This document shows positions 47,899-56,832 of a stretch of 64,000 nt of DNA, in pieces. The first letter of the stretch is position 1. Every line of letters begins with the position of its first letter. Under the pieces are notes generated by a model. That model worked only from the letters and a program-made list of their open reading frames with translations, was not told the origin of the DNA and did not search any database. The position numbers were made by a program, and so were the translations under genes. This stretch comes from Sphingobium sp. B2D3C (GTDB lineage Bacteria; Pseudomonadota; Alphaproteobacteria; Sphingomonadales; Sphingomonadaceae): positions 2,852,001 through 2,916,000 of the forward strand of contig NZ_JAOQOK010000001.1 of the NCBI RefSeq assembly GCF_025961835.1, in the 5' to 3' direction.

Positions 47899-48471
47899 TC
47901 AGGCCGCGACTGGCTCGCGATCCGCGTAGATTTCCACCGCCACGTCCTCGCGCATGTCGCCTTCGCCGCCCTCTTCGTAGAATTGGCAGAGATCGGCGCG
48001 ATTGCGGCCACGGCTGTGGCGCGGCTCGGGGCGGCCCGCCGGACGGAAGCCGAGCTTGCGCAACACCCGGCCGGACGCCGGATTGTCGGTGAAATGGCTG
48101 GCGCGAATGTTGCGCACGCCCGTCGCGCGGGCGATCTGCATCACGGCCGAAGCCGCTTCGGTCGCGAAACCCAGGCCCCAGTAAGGGCGCGCGATCCAGT
48201 AGCCCAACTCCAGCGCGCCATCGTCCTGCGTATGGATGCCGCAGGAGCCGATAAGACGCGGTACTCCCTGGGTGCGCTTCATCACCAGGAACTTGGGCTG
48301 CAGCGGATCGTGATCGCCGGCGAGGAAATCGACCGCATCGTCCAGCGTATAGGGCCAGGGCGCGCGGGCAAGATTCCGCACGATCGCTTCATCCGCGATG
48401 GCGGCATAGAGCGCCTGCGCATCTTCCGGCCAGCCGGGCCGCAGCAGCAAACGGGGGGTACGTGCAAACAT
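47899..48471 (-). CDS. RimJ/RimL-type GNAT acetyltransferase
   Basis: 190 aa. Begins MFARTPRLLLRPGWPEDA, the RimJ/RimL opening; acetyl-CoA loop in YWGLGFATEAASAVMQIA; NPASGRVLRKLGF near residue 145 is the hallmark of the subfamily. The substrate (ribosomal protein N-terminus, antibiotic or small molecule) is unknown. The C-terminus is longer than usual and rich in Arg and Glu. Confidence 0.88.
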   Translation of the reverse strand: MFARTPRLLLRPGWPEDAQALYAAIADEAIVRNLARAPWPYTLDDAVDFLAGDHDPLQPKFLVMKRTQGVPRLIGSCGIHTQDDGALELGYWIARPYWGLGFATEAASAVMQIARATGVRNIRASHFTDNPASGRVLRKLGFRPAGRPEPRHSRGRNRADLCQFYEEGGEGDMREDVAVEIYADREPVAA

Positions 48472-48660
48472 GGTCTTGTCTCCGGTTCCGGGGCGCTCTG
48501 CCGCAGACAGATGACGCCTGTGAGACAGCCTTGCGAACGCTGCGAGCAACCGTGCTCCTGACGCGTCGAGGTCTATCGAGGGTCCAGGGAGAACAAGAAA
48601 AAAGGAAGGAGGGGCGATCCCTTCTCCCTTGGTTTCAGATGAACCGGCACCGGCTCACCA

Positions 48661-48686
48661 AGGGATCGTCCCGCTGGACGATCCCT
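48661..48686. terminator. Hairpin downstream of rpmA
   Basis: AGGGATCGTCC and GGACGATCCCT form a perfect 11-bp stem with a CGCT loop, 17 nt beyond the rpmA stop on the minus strand. No clear U tract follows on the minus strand. Confidence 0.5.
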
Positions 48687-48702
48687 GTCATGAATCGTCC
48701 GA

Positions 48703-48972
48703 TTATTCGGCGGCTTCCGCCATCACGTCCACGGACACAAATTTGCGACCGAGCTTGCCGTCGTGGAACACCACGCGACCTTCGGTGAGCGCAAACAGGG
48801 TGTGGTCCTTGCCGATGCCGACATTGCGGCCCGGGTAGAACTTCGTGCCGCGTTGACGGACGAGAATATTGCCGCCGAGCACGCTCTGGCCGCCGAACTT
48901 CTTCACGCCAAGGCGCTTCGATTCTGAATCGCGACCGTTGCGCGATGAACCGCCAGCTTTTTTATGTGCCAT
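48703..48972 (-). CDS. rpmA: 50S ribosomal protein L27
   Basis: 89 aa. Begins [20 protein letters not shown], the flexible N-terminal tail that reaches the peptidyl-transferase centre; [23 protein letters not shown] is the family core. Ends MAEAAE. Pairs with rplU upstream in the usual order. Confidence 0.98.
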   Translation of the reverse strand: MAHKKAGGSSRNGRDSESKRLGVKKFGGQSVLGGNILVRQRGTKFYPGRNVGIGKDHTLFALTEGRVVFHDGKLGRKFVSVDVMAEAAE

Positions 48973-49061
48973 GGTCTAAACTCCTCGAAACTTTCAGAGC
49001 ATTTCAGCAAAGGTGGAAACCGGTTTTGCGTCCGAAAATGCTCAATCAACCAAATTCAGGC

Positions 49062-49424
49062 TCAGGCTTCGGCGGCTGCCGGAGCGGCGTCGGCCTTCTT
49101 GGCGGCGGCCTTCTTCTTCGGCGCTTCGCCGCCGATCGCCACGATCTTGAGGATCGTGTGCTGCTGGCGATGGCCGTTGCGACGACGGTAATTGTGCCGG
49201 CGGCGCTTCTTGAAGACGATCACCTTCTCGCCCTTGGCCTGGGCAATGATCTCAGCCGAGACCGTGAGGCCCTTGCTGTCCTTGATTTCCGAGCCGTCAC
49301 CCGCGAGCAGGACATCGTCCAGCGTGACGGTTTCGCCGGCTTCACCAGCGATCTTCTCGACGACGATCTTGTCTCCGGCGGCGACGCGATATTGCTTGCC
49401 GCCCGTACGCACGACAGCGAACAT
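49062..49424 (-). CDS. rplU: 50S ribosomal protein L21
   Basis: 120 aa. [19 protein letters not shown] opens the protein and [15 protein letters not shown] is the rRNA-binding stretch. A Lys/Ala-rich extension of about 20 residues ([19 protein letters not shown]) is added at the C-terminus, common in alphaproteobacteria. The ATG at 49424 has GGAAG upstream. Confidence 0.97.
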   Translation of the reverse strand: MFAVVRTGGKQYRVAAGDKIVVEKIAGEAGETVTLDDVLLAGDGSEIKDSKGLTVSAEIIAQAKGEKVIVFKKRRRHNYRRRNGHRQQHTILKIVAIGGEAPKKKAAAKKADAAPAAAEA

Positions 49425-49651
49425 GGGCTTAACTTCCATCAATCAAATGCTTGGCGCGAACGGCATGGCACAGCCATTTGGAGCTGTCCGCGCGGGAATG
49501 TGGCCCCTTAGTGAGGGTCGCCGGACCTGTCAACGGAAAGACTCGGATTTTCGCCGCGCAACCTCACGCGCCGCGCCGTCAAACCTGCAACGGGCACCGC
49601 CTGCGCGCCATGGTTGAAGCGCTTCTCCCGCCACCCTAAATGAAAGGCATC

Positions 49652-50176
49652 ATGCTGCGCCGACTCACCGCCTTTTTCGCCCTGATGATTCTGGGCTCCG
49701 CCGTCAACGCGCAGGCCGACCCGCGCACCTTCCCGTCGCTCGCTAAGCGTCCGGTGGAAAGCCGCGATCGCACGGTGCCGCCGGCCCCGGCGATCAAGCC
49801 CGCCGCGACGGACCCGGCGCTCGCCACGCAGGTGGATCGCTTCACCCGCGATGCGGGCAGCGCCGACACGGCCTTTCAGAGCCTGCTCGCCGGCAGTCGT
49901 GCCAGCGTGGCGGCAGGCGCAGGCGCGGCGCCGAACAGCGAATCCTGGGTGACCGCGCAGACGGCAATCAGCGCGCTCGACAGTGCCCGTTATGAAAGCG
50001 TCGCCGCGCTCGCCGCGCTCGATACGCTGTTTGTTGAGCGGCAGGACGCGGAGGATGCCGCCCGCGTCGCCGCAGACCTCGCCGTCATCGATCCGGCCCG
50101 GGTGCGCGTGCTGGCAATGGTCGACGCGCAGAATGATGCGCTCGACGCCCTCAGGCGCCAGCTTCCGCAGCCTTGA
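49652..50176 (+). CDS. Predicted secreted protein of unknown function
   Basis: 174 aa. Sec signal peptide LRRLTAFFALMILGSAVNAQA with likely cleavage after the Ala near residue 20. The mature region is Ala-rich, probably helical, with a Pro-rich start (VPPAPAIKPAATDP). No cysteine pair or catalytic motif. The first ATG (49640) is four codons upstream; I use the second, which gives a standard signal peptide. Its 3' end overlaps the convergent gene by 26 nt. Confidence 0.7.
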   Translation: MLRRLTAFFALMILGSAVNAQADPRTFPSLAKRPVESRDRTVPPAPAIKPAATDPALATQVDRFTRDAGSADTAFQSLLAGSRASVAAGAGAAPNSESWVTAQTAISALDSARYESVAALAALDTLFVERQDAEDAARVAADLAVIDPARVRVLAMVDAQNDALDALRRQLPQP

Positions 50177-50708
50177 GCGCTGCGGTGTGCAGCGCCGCCT
50201 CCTCGACATAGGCCTCCACGCCGCGCCGCATCCCGTGCAGGTCGGCCTCGCCCAACTCACGCATATATTTGGCCGGTCGCCCGCTCCACAGCTGGCCTGA
50301 GGGCATGCGCTTGCCGGGCGTGAGCATCGCGCCCGCCGCGAGCATCGCATCCCCCTCGACCACGCAGCCGTCCATCACGATGGCCCCCATGCCGACGAAA
50401 GCGCGGTTCTCCAGCGTGCAGCCATGGATGATTGCCATATGCCCAATCAGCACATCGTCGCCGATGATCGCCGGATGCCCGCCATCGCCGAAATCGCTCT
50501 CGACATGGACAGTGCTGCCATCCTGAATGTTCGAGCGCGTGCCCACGCGAATGGCGTTGATGTCCGCCCGCAGCACGCAATTATACCAAACGCTGGCCTG
50601 CGGGCCGATCTCGACGTCGCCGATAATGACGCAGCCCGGCGCCACGAAGGCGGTTTCGTGAATCTTCGGCGTCTTGCCGTTGAAGGGAAGAATAAGAGGC
50701 CGGGTCAT
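50151..50708 (-). CDS. Gamma-carbonic anhydrase-family hexapeptide protein
   Basis: 185 aa left-handed beta-helix. Hexapeptide repeats run from GCVIIGDVEIGPQASVWYNCVLRAD to about residue 140. Metal-ligand histidines are in HVESDFGDGGHPAIIG and VLIGHMAIIHGC. Catalysis of CO2 hydration is demonstrated only in some members. Stop of the upstream GNAT gene overlaps its start by 4 nt. Confidence 0.92.
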   Translation of the reverse strand: MTRPLILPFNGKTPKIHETAFVAPGCVIIGDVEIGPQASVWYNCVLRADINAIRVGTRSNIQDGSTVHVESDFGDGGHPAIIGDDVLIGHMAIIHGCTLENRAFVGMGAIVMDGCVVEGDAMLAAGAMLTPGKRMPSGQLWSGRPAKYMRELGEADLHGMRRGVEAYVEEAALHTAALKAAEAGA

Positions 50709-51280
50709 GACTTGTCCTCGCTCAGCGCCGTCCAGTCCGCGCGCCGCATCTCATAGATGATCGTGGGATTGTCGGCAGCGGGATAACGGCTGTCACCATA
50801 GTCCAGATCGGCACGACGCCGCATGCCGAGTTTCTCCATCAGGCCCCAGGAGGGCGGATTGCTGAGCGAGGTCTGCGCGAAGACCGCCGGCAGATCCCAC
50901 GGCCCGAACGCCCGCGCCAACATCGCCCGCGCAGCCTCCTGCGCATAGCCCTTGCGCCAGCAATCGTGCCGGATGATCCAGCCGATCTCCCACTGCCCGG
51001 CCAGCGCGGCCGGGGCTTCCGGCGAATCGATGACGCCAAGCCCGCAATCGCCGAGCAGCAACCCGTCGGCCTTGCGCTCGATCATCGCCAGCGAGATGCC
51101 CTTGGTCTCCCAATCGGCCGCGATCCGCGCGAAATTGTCCGCAATGGCCTCCGCCGGTCTGGGGCCGCCCAGATAGGCCCGCACTTCCGGCGTGTTCATG
51201 TGGGCAAGCCAGACCTGCTGATCGCCCGGCCGCTCGGTCCGCAGGATCAGCCGCTCGGTTTCAGCGATCATTCTGGCCAT
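50705..51280 (-). CDS. GNAT acetyltransferase
   Basis: 191 aa. ETERLILRTERPGDQQVWLAHMN at the N-terminus and the acetyl-CoA region IGWIIRHDCWRKGYAQEAARAMLARAF. SNPPSWGLMEKLGM replaces the usual NxxSxxVxxKxGF. Substrate unknown. Co-translated with the gamma-carbonic anhydrase gene. Confidence 0.9.
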   Translation of the reverse strand: MARMIAETERLILRTERPGDQQVWLAHMNTPEVRAYLGGPRPAEAIADNFARIAADWETKGISLAMIERKADGLLLGDCGLGVIDSPEAPAALAGQWEIGWIIRHDCWRKGYAQEAARAMLARAFGPWDLPAVFAQTSLSNPPSWGLMEKLGMRRRADLDYGDSRYPAADNPTIIYEMRRADWTALSEDKS

Positions 51281-51301
51281 GGCGCTCCCTCACTGGCCCG
51301 C

Positions 51302-52297
51302 TCAGCCGCCCAGCAGCCGGGCGGCATGCAGCGCGTGATAGGTCAGCACGCCCGTGCAGCCGGCCCGCTTGAAGCTCATCAGCGTTTCCATCACCAGCGC
51401 GTCGCGCTCGCCCGCGCCGACGGTCACGGCAGCCTCGATCATCGCATATTCGCCGCTCACCTGATAGGCGAAGACCGGGATGTTGAAGGTATCCTTCACC
51501 CGCGCGACGATATCGAGATAGGGCAGGCCGGGCTTCACCATCACGCTGTCCGCGCCCTCGGCAATGTCCATCGCCACTTCGCGCAGCGCCTCGGCGCCAT
51601 TGGCCGGGTCCATCTGGTAGCTCTTCTTGTCGCCCTTGAGCAGCCCGCCCGAGCCGACCGCATCGCGGAACGGGCCGTAGAAGGCGCTCGCATATTTGGC
51701 GGCATAGGCCATGATCTGCACATTGGCGTGGCCATCGGCCTCCAGCGCCTCGCGAATCGCGCCGATGCGCCCGTCCATCATGTCGCTCGGCGCGATGATG
51801 TCCGCGCCGGCGGCGGCCTGATTGAGCGCCTGGCCGATCAGCATCTCCACCGTAGCATCGTTCACGACATAGCCGGCTTCATCGAGCAGCCCGTCCTGGC
51901 CGTGCGCGGTATAGGGGTCGAGCGCCACGTCGGTCAGCAGGCCGATCTCCGGGACGGCATCCTTGATCGCGCGGATCGCCTCGCACATCAGATTGTCCGG
52001 GTTGAGCGCCTCCGCGCCATCGTCGCTGCGCAAGTCACGCGGGGTGTTGGGGAACAGCGCGAGGCAGGGAATGCCCGCCGCCGCAGCCTCCCGCGCGCGC
52101 GCCACGGCGAGATCGACCGACCAGCGCGAGACGCCCGGCAACGAGCCGACCGGCTCCTCGACCCCACGACCCGCCGTGATGAACAGCGGCCAGATGAAAT
52201 CGGCCGGCGTCAGGCGATGCTCGGCATGAAGCCGGCGGCTCCAGGCGGCAGCGCGGGTACGGCGAAGGCGAAGCTCGGGATAGGCAGCGTGCGTCAT
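51302..52297 (-). CDS. hemB: Delta-aminolevulinic acid dehydratase (Mg-type)
   Basis: Condenses two 5-aminolevulinates to porphobilinogen in heme synthesis. 331 aa. Schiff-base lysines in MAYAAKYASAFYGPF and SVMVKPGLPYLDI. The metal-site segment reads DVALDPYTAHGQDGLLDE, with Asp in place of the zinc-binding cysteines, the pattern of Mg/K-dependent enzymes. ATG at 52297 (MTHAAYPELRLRRTR). Confidence 0.96.
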   Translation of the reverse strand: MTHAAYPELRLRRTRAAAWSRRLHAEHRLTPADFIWPLFITAGRGVEEPVGSLPGVSRWSVDLAVARAREAAAAGIPCLALFPNTPRDLRSDDGAEALNPDNLMCEAIRAIKDAVPEIGLLTDVALDPYTAHGQDGLLDEAGYVVNDATVEMLIGQALNQAAAGADIIAPSDMMDGRIGAIREALEADGHANVQIMAYAAKYASAFYGPFRDAVGSGGLLKGDKKSYQMDPANGAEALREVAMDIAEGADSVMVKPGLPYLDIVARVKDTFNIPVFAYQVSGEYAMIEAAVTVGAGERDALVMETLMSFKRAGCTGVLTYHALHAARLLGG

Positions 52298-52473
52298 GCC
52301 GGCGGGATAGGCCTCTCGCGCGCCCCGATCAATGGCTGCGGCGCCGCCCGCCCCTGAGAGACGGCGGGGCGCGCCCATCCACGTTCATTCCTTCGACAAA
52401 TGATATTCAATCCGTTACGCCGTCGCAAACGGCCGATATCCGGCCAACAACAGATCCGAGGGGAGAGGCAGGC

Positions 52474-53838
52474 ATGGCATCCACCGCCGCCACCACATTC
52501 AGCGCCGCGCTGGCCAGCAGGCCCGTGCGCAGGTTCCAGTGGATAACGGTCGGCATCTGCCTGCTCATCCTCGTCAGCGATGGCATCGACATGCAGCTGC
52601 TCGGCATCGTCGCGCCCCTGGTGATCGCTGACTTCGGCGTGGATCGCGGCACATTCGGCATTGCGATGAGCGCGGCGCTGATCGGCTTCGGCCTTGGCGG
52701 CTGGCTGGGCGGGATGCTGGGCGACAGGATCGGCCGGCGCTACGCCCTCGCCTTCGCCGCGATCATCTTCGGCCTCGGCACCATCGCGGCGGGCCAGGCC
52801 GGCAGCGTGACCAGCATGGCCCTGTGGCGGCTGGTCAGCGGCATCGGCTTTGGCGCGGCCTATTCCAACGCGCTGACCATGGCGAGCGAGTGGCTGCCGG
52901 ACCGGCTGCGGCCGATCACGGTCAGCTCGCTCTCGGTCGGCACCCCGATTGGCGGCGCCGTCGTCGGCTGGGTCGCCCCGGCCCTGTCGGACCTTTATAG
53001 CTGGCGCTGGACCTTCATGGTCTTCGGCATCGCGACGCTCTTCCTCATCGTGCTGATTATCGCCGTGCTGCGCGACAGCCCCTCCTTCCTCATCGCGCGC
53101 GGCCGCAAGGCGGAGGCGCAGGCCGTTGCCCGCCGCGTGCTGGATGAAGACATCGACCTCATGCCGGAGCGCCATCGCGCGGATGATGGCGCCGGCGTCG
53201 CCATCGGCGTGCTCCACCGCAGCAATCTGCGGATGAACATCGGCGTCTGCACCTCCTTCACCGCCTGCGCCCTCGTCGCCTATGGCATCCTCAACTGGTC
53301 CACCACATTCCTGACCGCCGCCGGCTTCACCCTGCCGCAGGCGGGCAATGCCGTCTCGGTGGCGGGCATCACCTCCATGGTCGCGGCGATTGCCGCCGGC
53401 TTCCTCAGCCGGCGGCTGGGCACCCGCACGGTGATGAGCGGCATCAGCATCGCGCTGTTCCTCTGCATCGTCACGCTCGGCTTTTTCGTCGAGACGCTCT
53501 CCCCGGTGCCGACCGAGACCGAGCGGCTGATCGTGGTCAGCCTGATCGGCGCCTCGGCGGCGGCCTTCAGCGGCGGCATCGCGACCATGTATGTCATCAT
53601 GACCCATGGCTATCCGCCCTCCTGCCGCTCGTCGGGAATCGGCTTCGGTATCTTCATGAGCCGGGTCGGCGCGGTGTCGGCCAGTGCGTTCGGCGGCGCG
53701 CTGCTGGAACTGGGCAATGGCAGCGTCATCCCCTTCTTCGCGGTGCTGGCAGTCGGCGCCATTCTCGTCTCGGCAGCCTCCTTCATTGTCGACCAGCATA
53801 TGCCGCCCGCCGGGCGCCCCGTCCCGCTGCCAGCCTGA
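52474..53838 (+). CDS. MFS transporter, aromatic acid:H+ symporter type
   Basis: 454 aa with 12 predicted helices. DGIDMQLLGIVAPLV in helix 1 matches the conserved DGxD motif of the AAHS family (PcaK, BenK). LGDRIGRRYAL is the loop 2-3 MFS motif. A long central loop has RGRKAEAQAVARRVLDEDIDL. No aromatic catabolism genes are next to it, so the substrate is open. AGGGGAGAGG ribosome-binding site upstream. Confidence 0.88.
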   Translation: MASTAATTFSAALASRPVRRFQWITVGICLLILVSDGIDMQLLGIVAPLVIADFGVDRGTFGIAMSAALIGFGLGGWLGGMLGDRIGRRYALAFAAIIFGLGTIAAGQAGSVTSMALWRLVSGIGFGAAYSNALTMASEWLPDRLRPITVSSLSVGTPIGGAVVGWVAPALSDLYSWRWTFMVFGIATLFLIVLIIAVLRDSPSFLIARGRKAEAQAVARRVLDEDIDLMPERHRADDGAGVAIGVLHRSNLRMNIGVCTSFTACALVAYGILNWSTTFLTAAGFTLPQAGNAVSVAGITSMVAAIAAGFLSRRLGTRTVMSGISIALFLCIVTLGFFVETLSPVPTETERLIVVSLIGASAAAFSGGIATMYVIMTHGYPPSCRSSGIGFGIFMSRVGAVSASAFGGALLELGNGSVIPFFAVLAVGAILVSAASFIVDQHMPPAGRPVPLPA

Positions 53839-53886
53839 GCGGATCAAGCCACGGGAACCTAATCTGCGCAGGTCCGCTTAAGGCGC

Positions 53887-54372
53887 ATGCTGGCGCGCGC
53901 ACCATTTGAGGATGTTCTGGAGGAGATCGCCTCGGGCGACCTCTCGTCCGGCTCCGGCACGGCTGCAGCCTGTGCGCTGGCGATGGGCATTGCCTGCCTG
54001 CGCAAGGCGATCGCGGTGAGCCTCCACCATCCCCCAGTCGACCCCGCCCTGCACGATTCGGCGGCGCGGCTGTGCGCCCTCCAGGATCGCGCGCTGGCCG
54101 CTGCCAAGGCGGACGCCGTCGGTTTTCCACGCCTCGTCCGCGCCCGCCCGGATGGCGAGAAAGCGCAGGCGGCGGACGATCTCGTGGCGCTGGCCGACCG
54201 CTTCACCTGGCTCTGCGCGCAACTCATGTCGGAAGCCGAGCGACTGGCGCCCCTGCTGCGCGCCAACATGGCCAACGACATCCTCGCCGCTCGCCGATTG
54301 GCCGACGCCGCCTCCGCGATCATGGAGGCCAATGGCTCGGAGAATGCAGGCGACGCAACCGAAGGCGCATAG
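53887..54372 (+). CDS. Stand-alone cyclodeaminase/cyclohydrolase-like (FTCD_C) protein
   Basis: 161 aa all-helical protein. FEDVLEEIASGDLSSGSGTAAACALAMGIACL corresponds to the PxPGGGSxAALxGAxGAAL region of formiminotetrahydrofolate cyclodeaminases, but the GGG is SGS. DRALAAAKADAVGFPRLVRARP and MANDILAARRLADAASAIMEAN fit the later helices. Substrate and activity unproved. Lies 41 nt upstream of parC. Confidence 0.65.
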   Translation: MLARAPFEDVLEEIASGDLSSGSGTAAACALAMGIACLRKAIAVSLHHPPVDPALHDSAARLCALQDRALAAAKADAVGFPRLVRARPDGEKAQAADDLVALADRFTWLCAQLMSEAERLAPLLRANMANDILAARRLADAASAIMEANGSENAGDATEGA

Positions 54373-54413
54373 CTCCCCTACCCAAGCGCCGCTGCGCTTG
54401 CTAATCGCTCGGC

Positions 54414-56705
54414 ATGACAGATTTTCGCGATCCGCTGGACAGCATCAAGGACCACCCCTTCGATTCCGCGCTGTCCGAGCGATATCTGGTCTACGCGCTC
54501 TCCACGATCACCGCGCGCTCGCTGCCCGATCTGCGCGACGGCTTGAAGCCGGTCCACCGCCGCCTGCTGTGGGCAATGCGCCTCTTGCGGCTCGAACCGA
54601 GCGGGCCGGCGCCGGATATTCTGGTGGCCAATCCCGAGCGCAACACCACCAGCTACAAGAAATGCGCCCGCGTCGTGGGCGACGTCATCGGCAAATATCA
54701 CCCGCATGGCGACGCCTCGGTCTATGATGCGATGGTCCGGCTGGCGCAGGACTTCTCCCTGCGCACCCCGCTGGTCGACGGGCAGGGCAATTTCGGCAAT
54801 ATCGATGGCGATAACGCCGCCGCCATGCGGTACACCGAGGCGCGGCTGACGCAGGCCGCTGCCGATCTGATGGCCGGCCTCGACCATGGCACCGTCGATT
54901 TCCGCCCGACCTATAATGGCGAGGAGGAAGAGCCCGAGGTCTTCCCCGGCCTGTTCCCCAATCTGCTCGCCAATGGCGCCAGCGGCATCGCCGTCGGCAT
55001 GGCGACCAGCATTCCGCCGCACAATGTCGCTGAGGTGATCGACGCGGCCACGCTGCTGATCGACCAGCCGGAGGCCGAGCATGCCCAGCTCATGCAGTAT
55101 ATGAGAGGGCCGGATTTCCCGACCGGCGGCGTGCTGGTCGATCCGCCCTCGGTGATCTCGGACGCCTATGCGACCGGCCGGGGCAGCATGCGCCTGCGCG
55201 CCCGCTGGCACCGCGAGGATGAAGGGCGCGGCACCTGGATCGCGGTGATCGACGAGATTCCCTATGGCGTCGCCAAGGGCAAGCTGATCGAGCAGATCGC
55301 CCAGCTCATCGCCGACAAGAAGCTGCCGATCCTCGCCGACGTGCGCGACGAGTCGGACGAGGTTCTGCGCATCGTGCTGGAGCCCCGCGCCCGCACGGTG
55401 GATCAGGACGTGCTGATGGACAGCCTGTTCCGCCTGACCGATCTGGAGAGCCGCTTCCCGCTCAACATGAACGTGCTGGATGCCAGCCACACGCCCCGCG
55501 TGATGGGCCTGCGCGATCTGCTGACCGAATGGCTCAAGCACCAGATCGAGGTGCTGGTCCGCCGCGCCCGGCACCGCATCGAACAGATCGACAACCGGCT
55601 GGAACTGCTCGACGGCTATATCATCGCCTATCTCAACCTCGACCGGGTGATCGAGATCATCCGCAGCGAGGATGAGCCCAAGCCGGTGATGATGGCGGAG
55701 TTCCAGCTGACCGACCGGCAGGCCGAGGCGATCCTCAACATGCGGCTGCGCTCTTTGCGCAAGCTGGAGGAAATGGAGCTGCGGCGCGAGCGCGACGACC
55801 TCGCCGCCGAACGCGAGGATCTGCACAAGCTCGTCGAATCGCCCGCCCGCCAGCGCACCCGCCTCAAGCGCGACCTCGCCGATCTGCGCAAGCGCTACAC
55901 GCCGGAAAAGGGCATCGGCGCACGGCGAACCGGGCTCGAGCAGGCCGGGCCGGCGCGCGAAATTCCGCTCGAGGCGATGATCGAGCGCGAGCCGATCACC
56001 GTCATCATGTCCCAGCGCGGATGGATTCGCGCGATGAAGGGCCATGCCGACCTCACCGCGACCGATGCGCTCAAGTTCAAGGAAGGCGATGGCCCGGCCT
56101 ATGCCTTCCACGCGCAGACCACGGACAAGCTGCTGCTCGCCGGATCGGACGGGCGCTTCTACACGCTGGGCGCTGACAAGCTGCCGGGCGGGCGCGGCTT
56201 TGGCGAGCCGGTGCGGCTGATGATCGATCTGGCCAATGAGACCGACATCGTCGCGCTGTTGCCGGCCAAGGCGGACGGCAAACTGCTGCTCGCCGCCAGC
56301 GACGGGCGCGGCTTTATCGCGGCGATGAGCGAGATCATCGCCGAGACCCGCAAGGGCCGGCAAGTAGTGAACCTCAAGGCCGGCGCGCAGCTCAAGGTGG
56401 TGCGGCCGGTGGCACCGGGGGCCGATTCGGTCGCTGTCATCGGCGAGAATCGCAAGCTGGTCATCTTCTCGCTCGCCGAACTGCCGGAAATGGCGCGCGG
56501 ACAGGGCGTCACTCTGCAGCGCTACAAGGATGGCGGCCTCTCCGACGCGATGACGCTTACGCTGGCGCAGGGCCTCTCCTGGACGATGGGCGGGGACAGC
56601 GGCCGGACCCGCACCGAAACCGACCTGCTCTCCTGGCGCGCAGCCCGCGGCGCTGCCGGGCGAATGCCGCCCAACGGCTTCCCCCGCGACAACCGATTCG
56701 ACTGA
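54414..56705 (+). CDS. parC: DNA topoisomerase IV subunit A
   Basis: 763 aa. Catalytic Tyr140 in [10 protein letters not shown]; quinolone-pocket helix [14 protein letters not shown] with Ala101 at the position of E. coli ParC Ser80 and Asp105 at Glu84. The C-terminal beta-pinwheel has fewer blades than GyrA and no GyrA box, supporting ParC. The end ([10 protein letters not shown]) is basic/acidic mixed. Confidence 0.95.
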   Translation: MTDFRDPLDSIKDHPFDSALSERYLVYALSTITARSLPDLRDGLKPVHRRLLWAMRLLRLEPSGPAPDILVANPERNTTSYKKCARVVGDVIGKYHPHGDASVYDAMVRLAQDFSLRTPLVDGQGNFGNIDGDNAAAMRYTEARLTQAAADLMAGLDHGTVDFRPTYNGEEEEPEVFPGLFPNLLANGASGIAVGMATSIPPHNVAEVIDAATLLIDQPEAEHAQLMQYMRGPDFPTGGVLVDPPSVISDAYATGRGSMRLRARWHREDEGRGTWIAVIDEIPYGVAKGKLIEQIAQLIADKKLPILADVRDESDEVLRIVLEPRARTVDQDVLMDSLFRLTDLESRFPLNMNVLDASHTPRVMGLRDLLTEWLKHQIEVLVRRARHRIEQIDNRLELLDGYIIAYLNLDRVIEIIRSEDEPKPVMMAEFQLTDRQAEAILNMRLRSLRKLEEMELRRERDDLAAEREDLHKLVESPARQRTRLKRDLADLRKRYTPEKGIGARRTGLEQAGPAREIPLEAMIEREPITVIMSQRGWIRAMKGHADLTATDALKFKEGDGPAYAFHAQTTDKLLLAGSDGRFYTLGADKLPGGRGFGEPVRLMIDLANETDIVALLPAKADGKLLLAASDGRGFIAAMSEIIAETRKGRQVVNLKAGAQLKVVRPVAPGADSVAVIGENRKLVIFSLAELPEMARGQGVTLQRYKDGGLSDAMTLTLAQGLSWTMGGDSGRTRTETDLLSWRAARGAAGRMPPNGFPRDNRFD

Positions 56706-56794
56706 CCCCTCAGCGCACAAATCCTCCTTTTCCCGTCACGGGACGAGGGGGACTGTTGCAGCATCAACAAAAATAGGGGCTTGCGCCAGACTTT

Positions 56795-56830
56795 CAGCCT
56801 TAATTTACCATGGGCCGTTAACCCGGCGAT
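56795..56830 (+). promoter_or_regulatory. CtrA-like half-sites before the GGDEF/EAL gene
   Basis: TTAA, TTACCAT and TTAACCC occur within 30 nt directly before the start codon, similar to the TTAACC/TTACCAT combination upstream of the PAS/MCP gene at 2552-2573. Motif observation only. Confidence 0.25.
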
Positions 56831-56832
56831 CC

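Noticed and set aside
54378..56720. 780-residue open frame antisense to parC
   Set aside because: No recognisable domain and His/Arg/Asp-rich like other shadows; parC on the other strand has all motifs.
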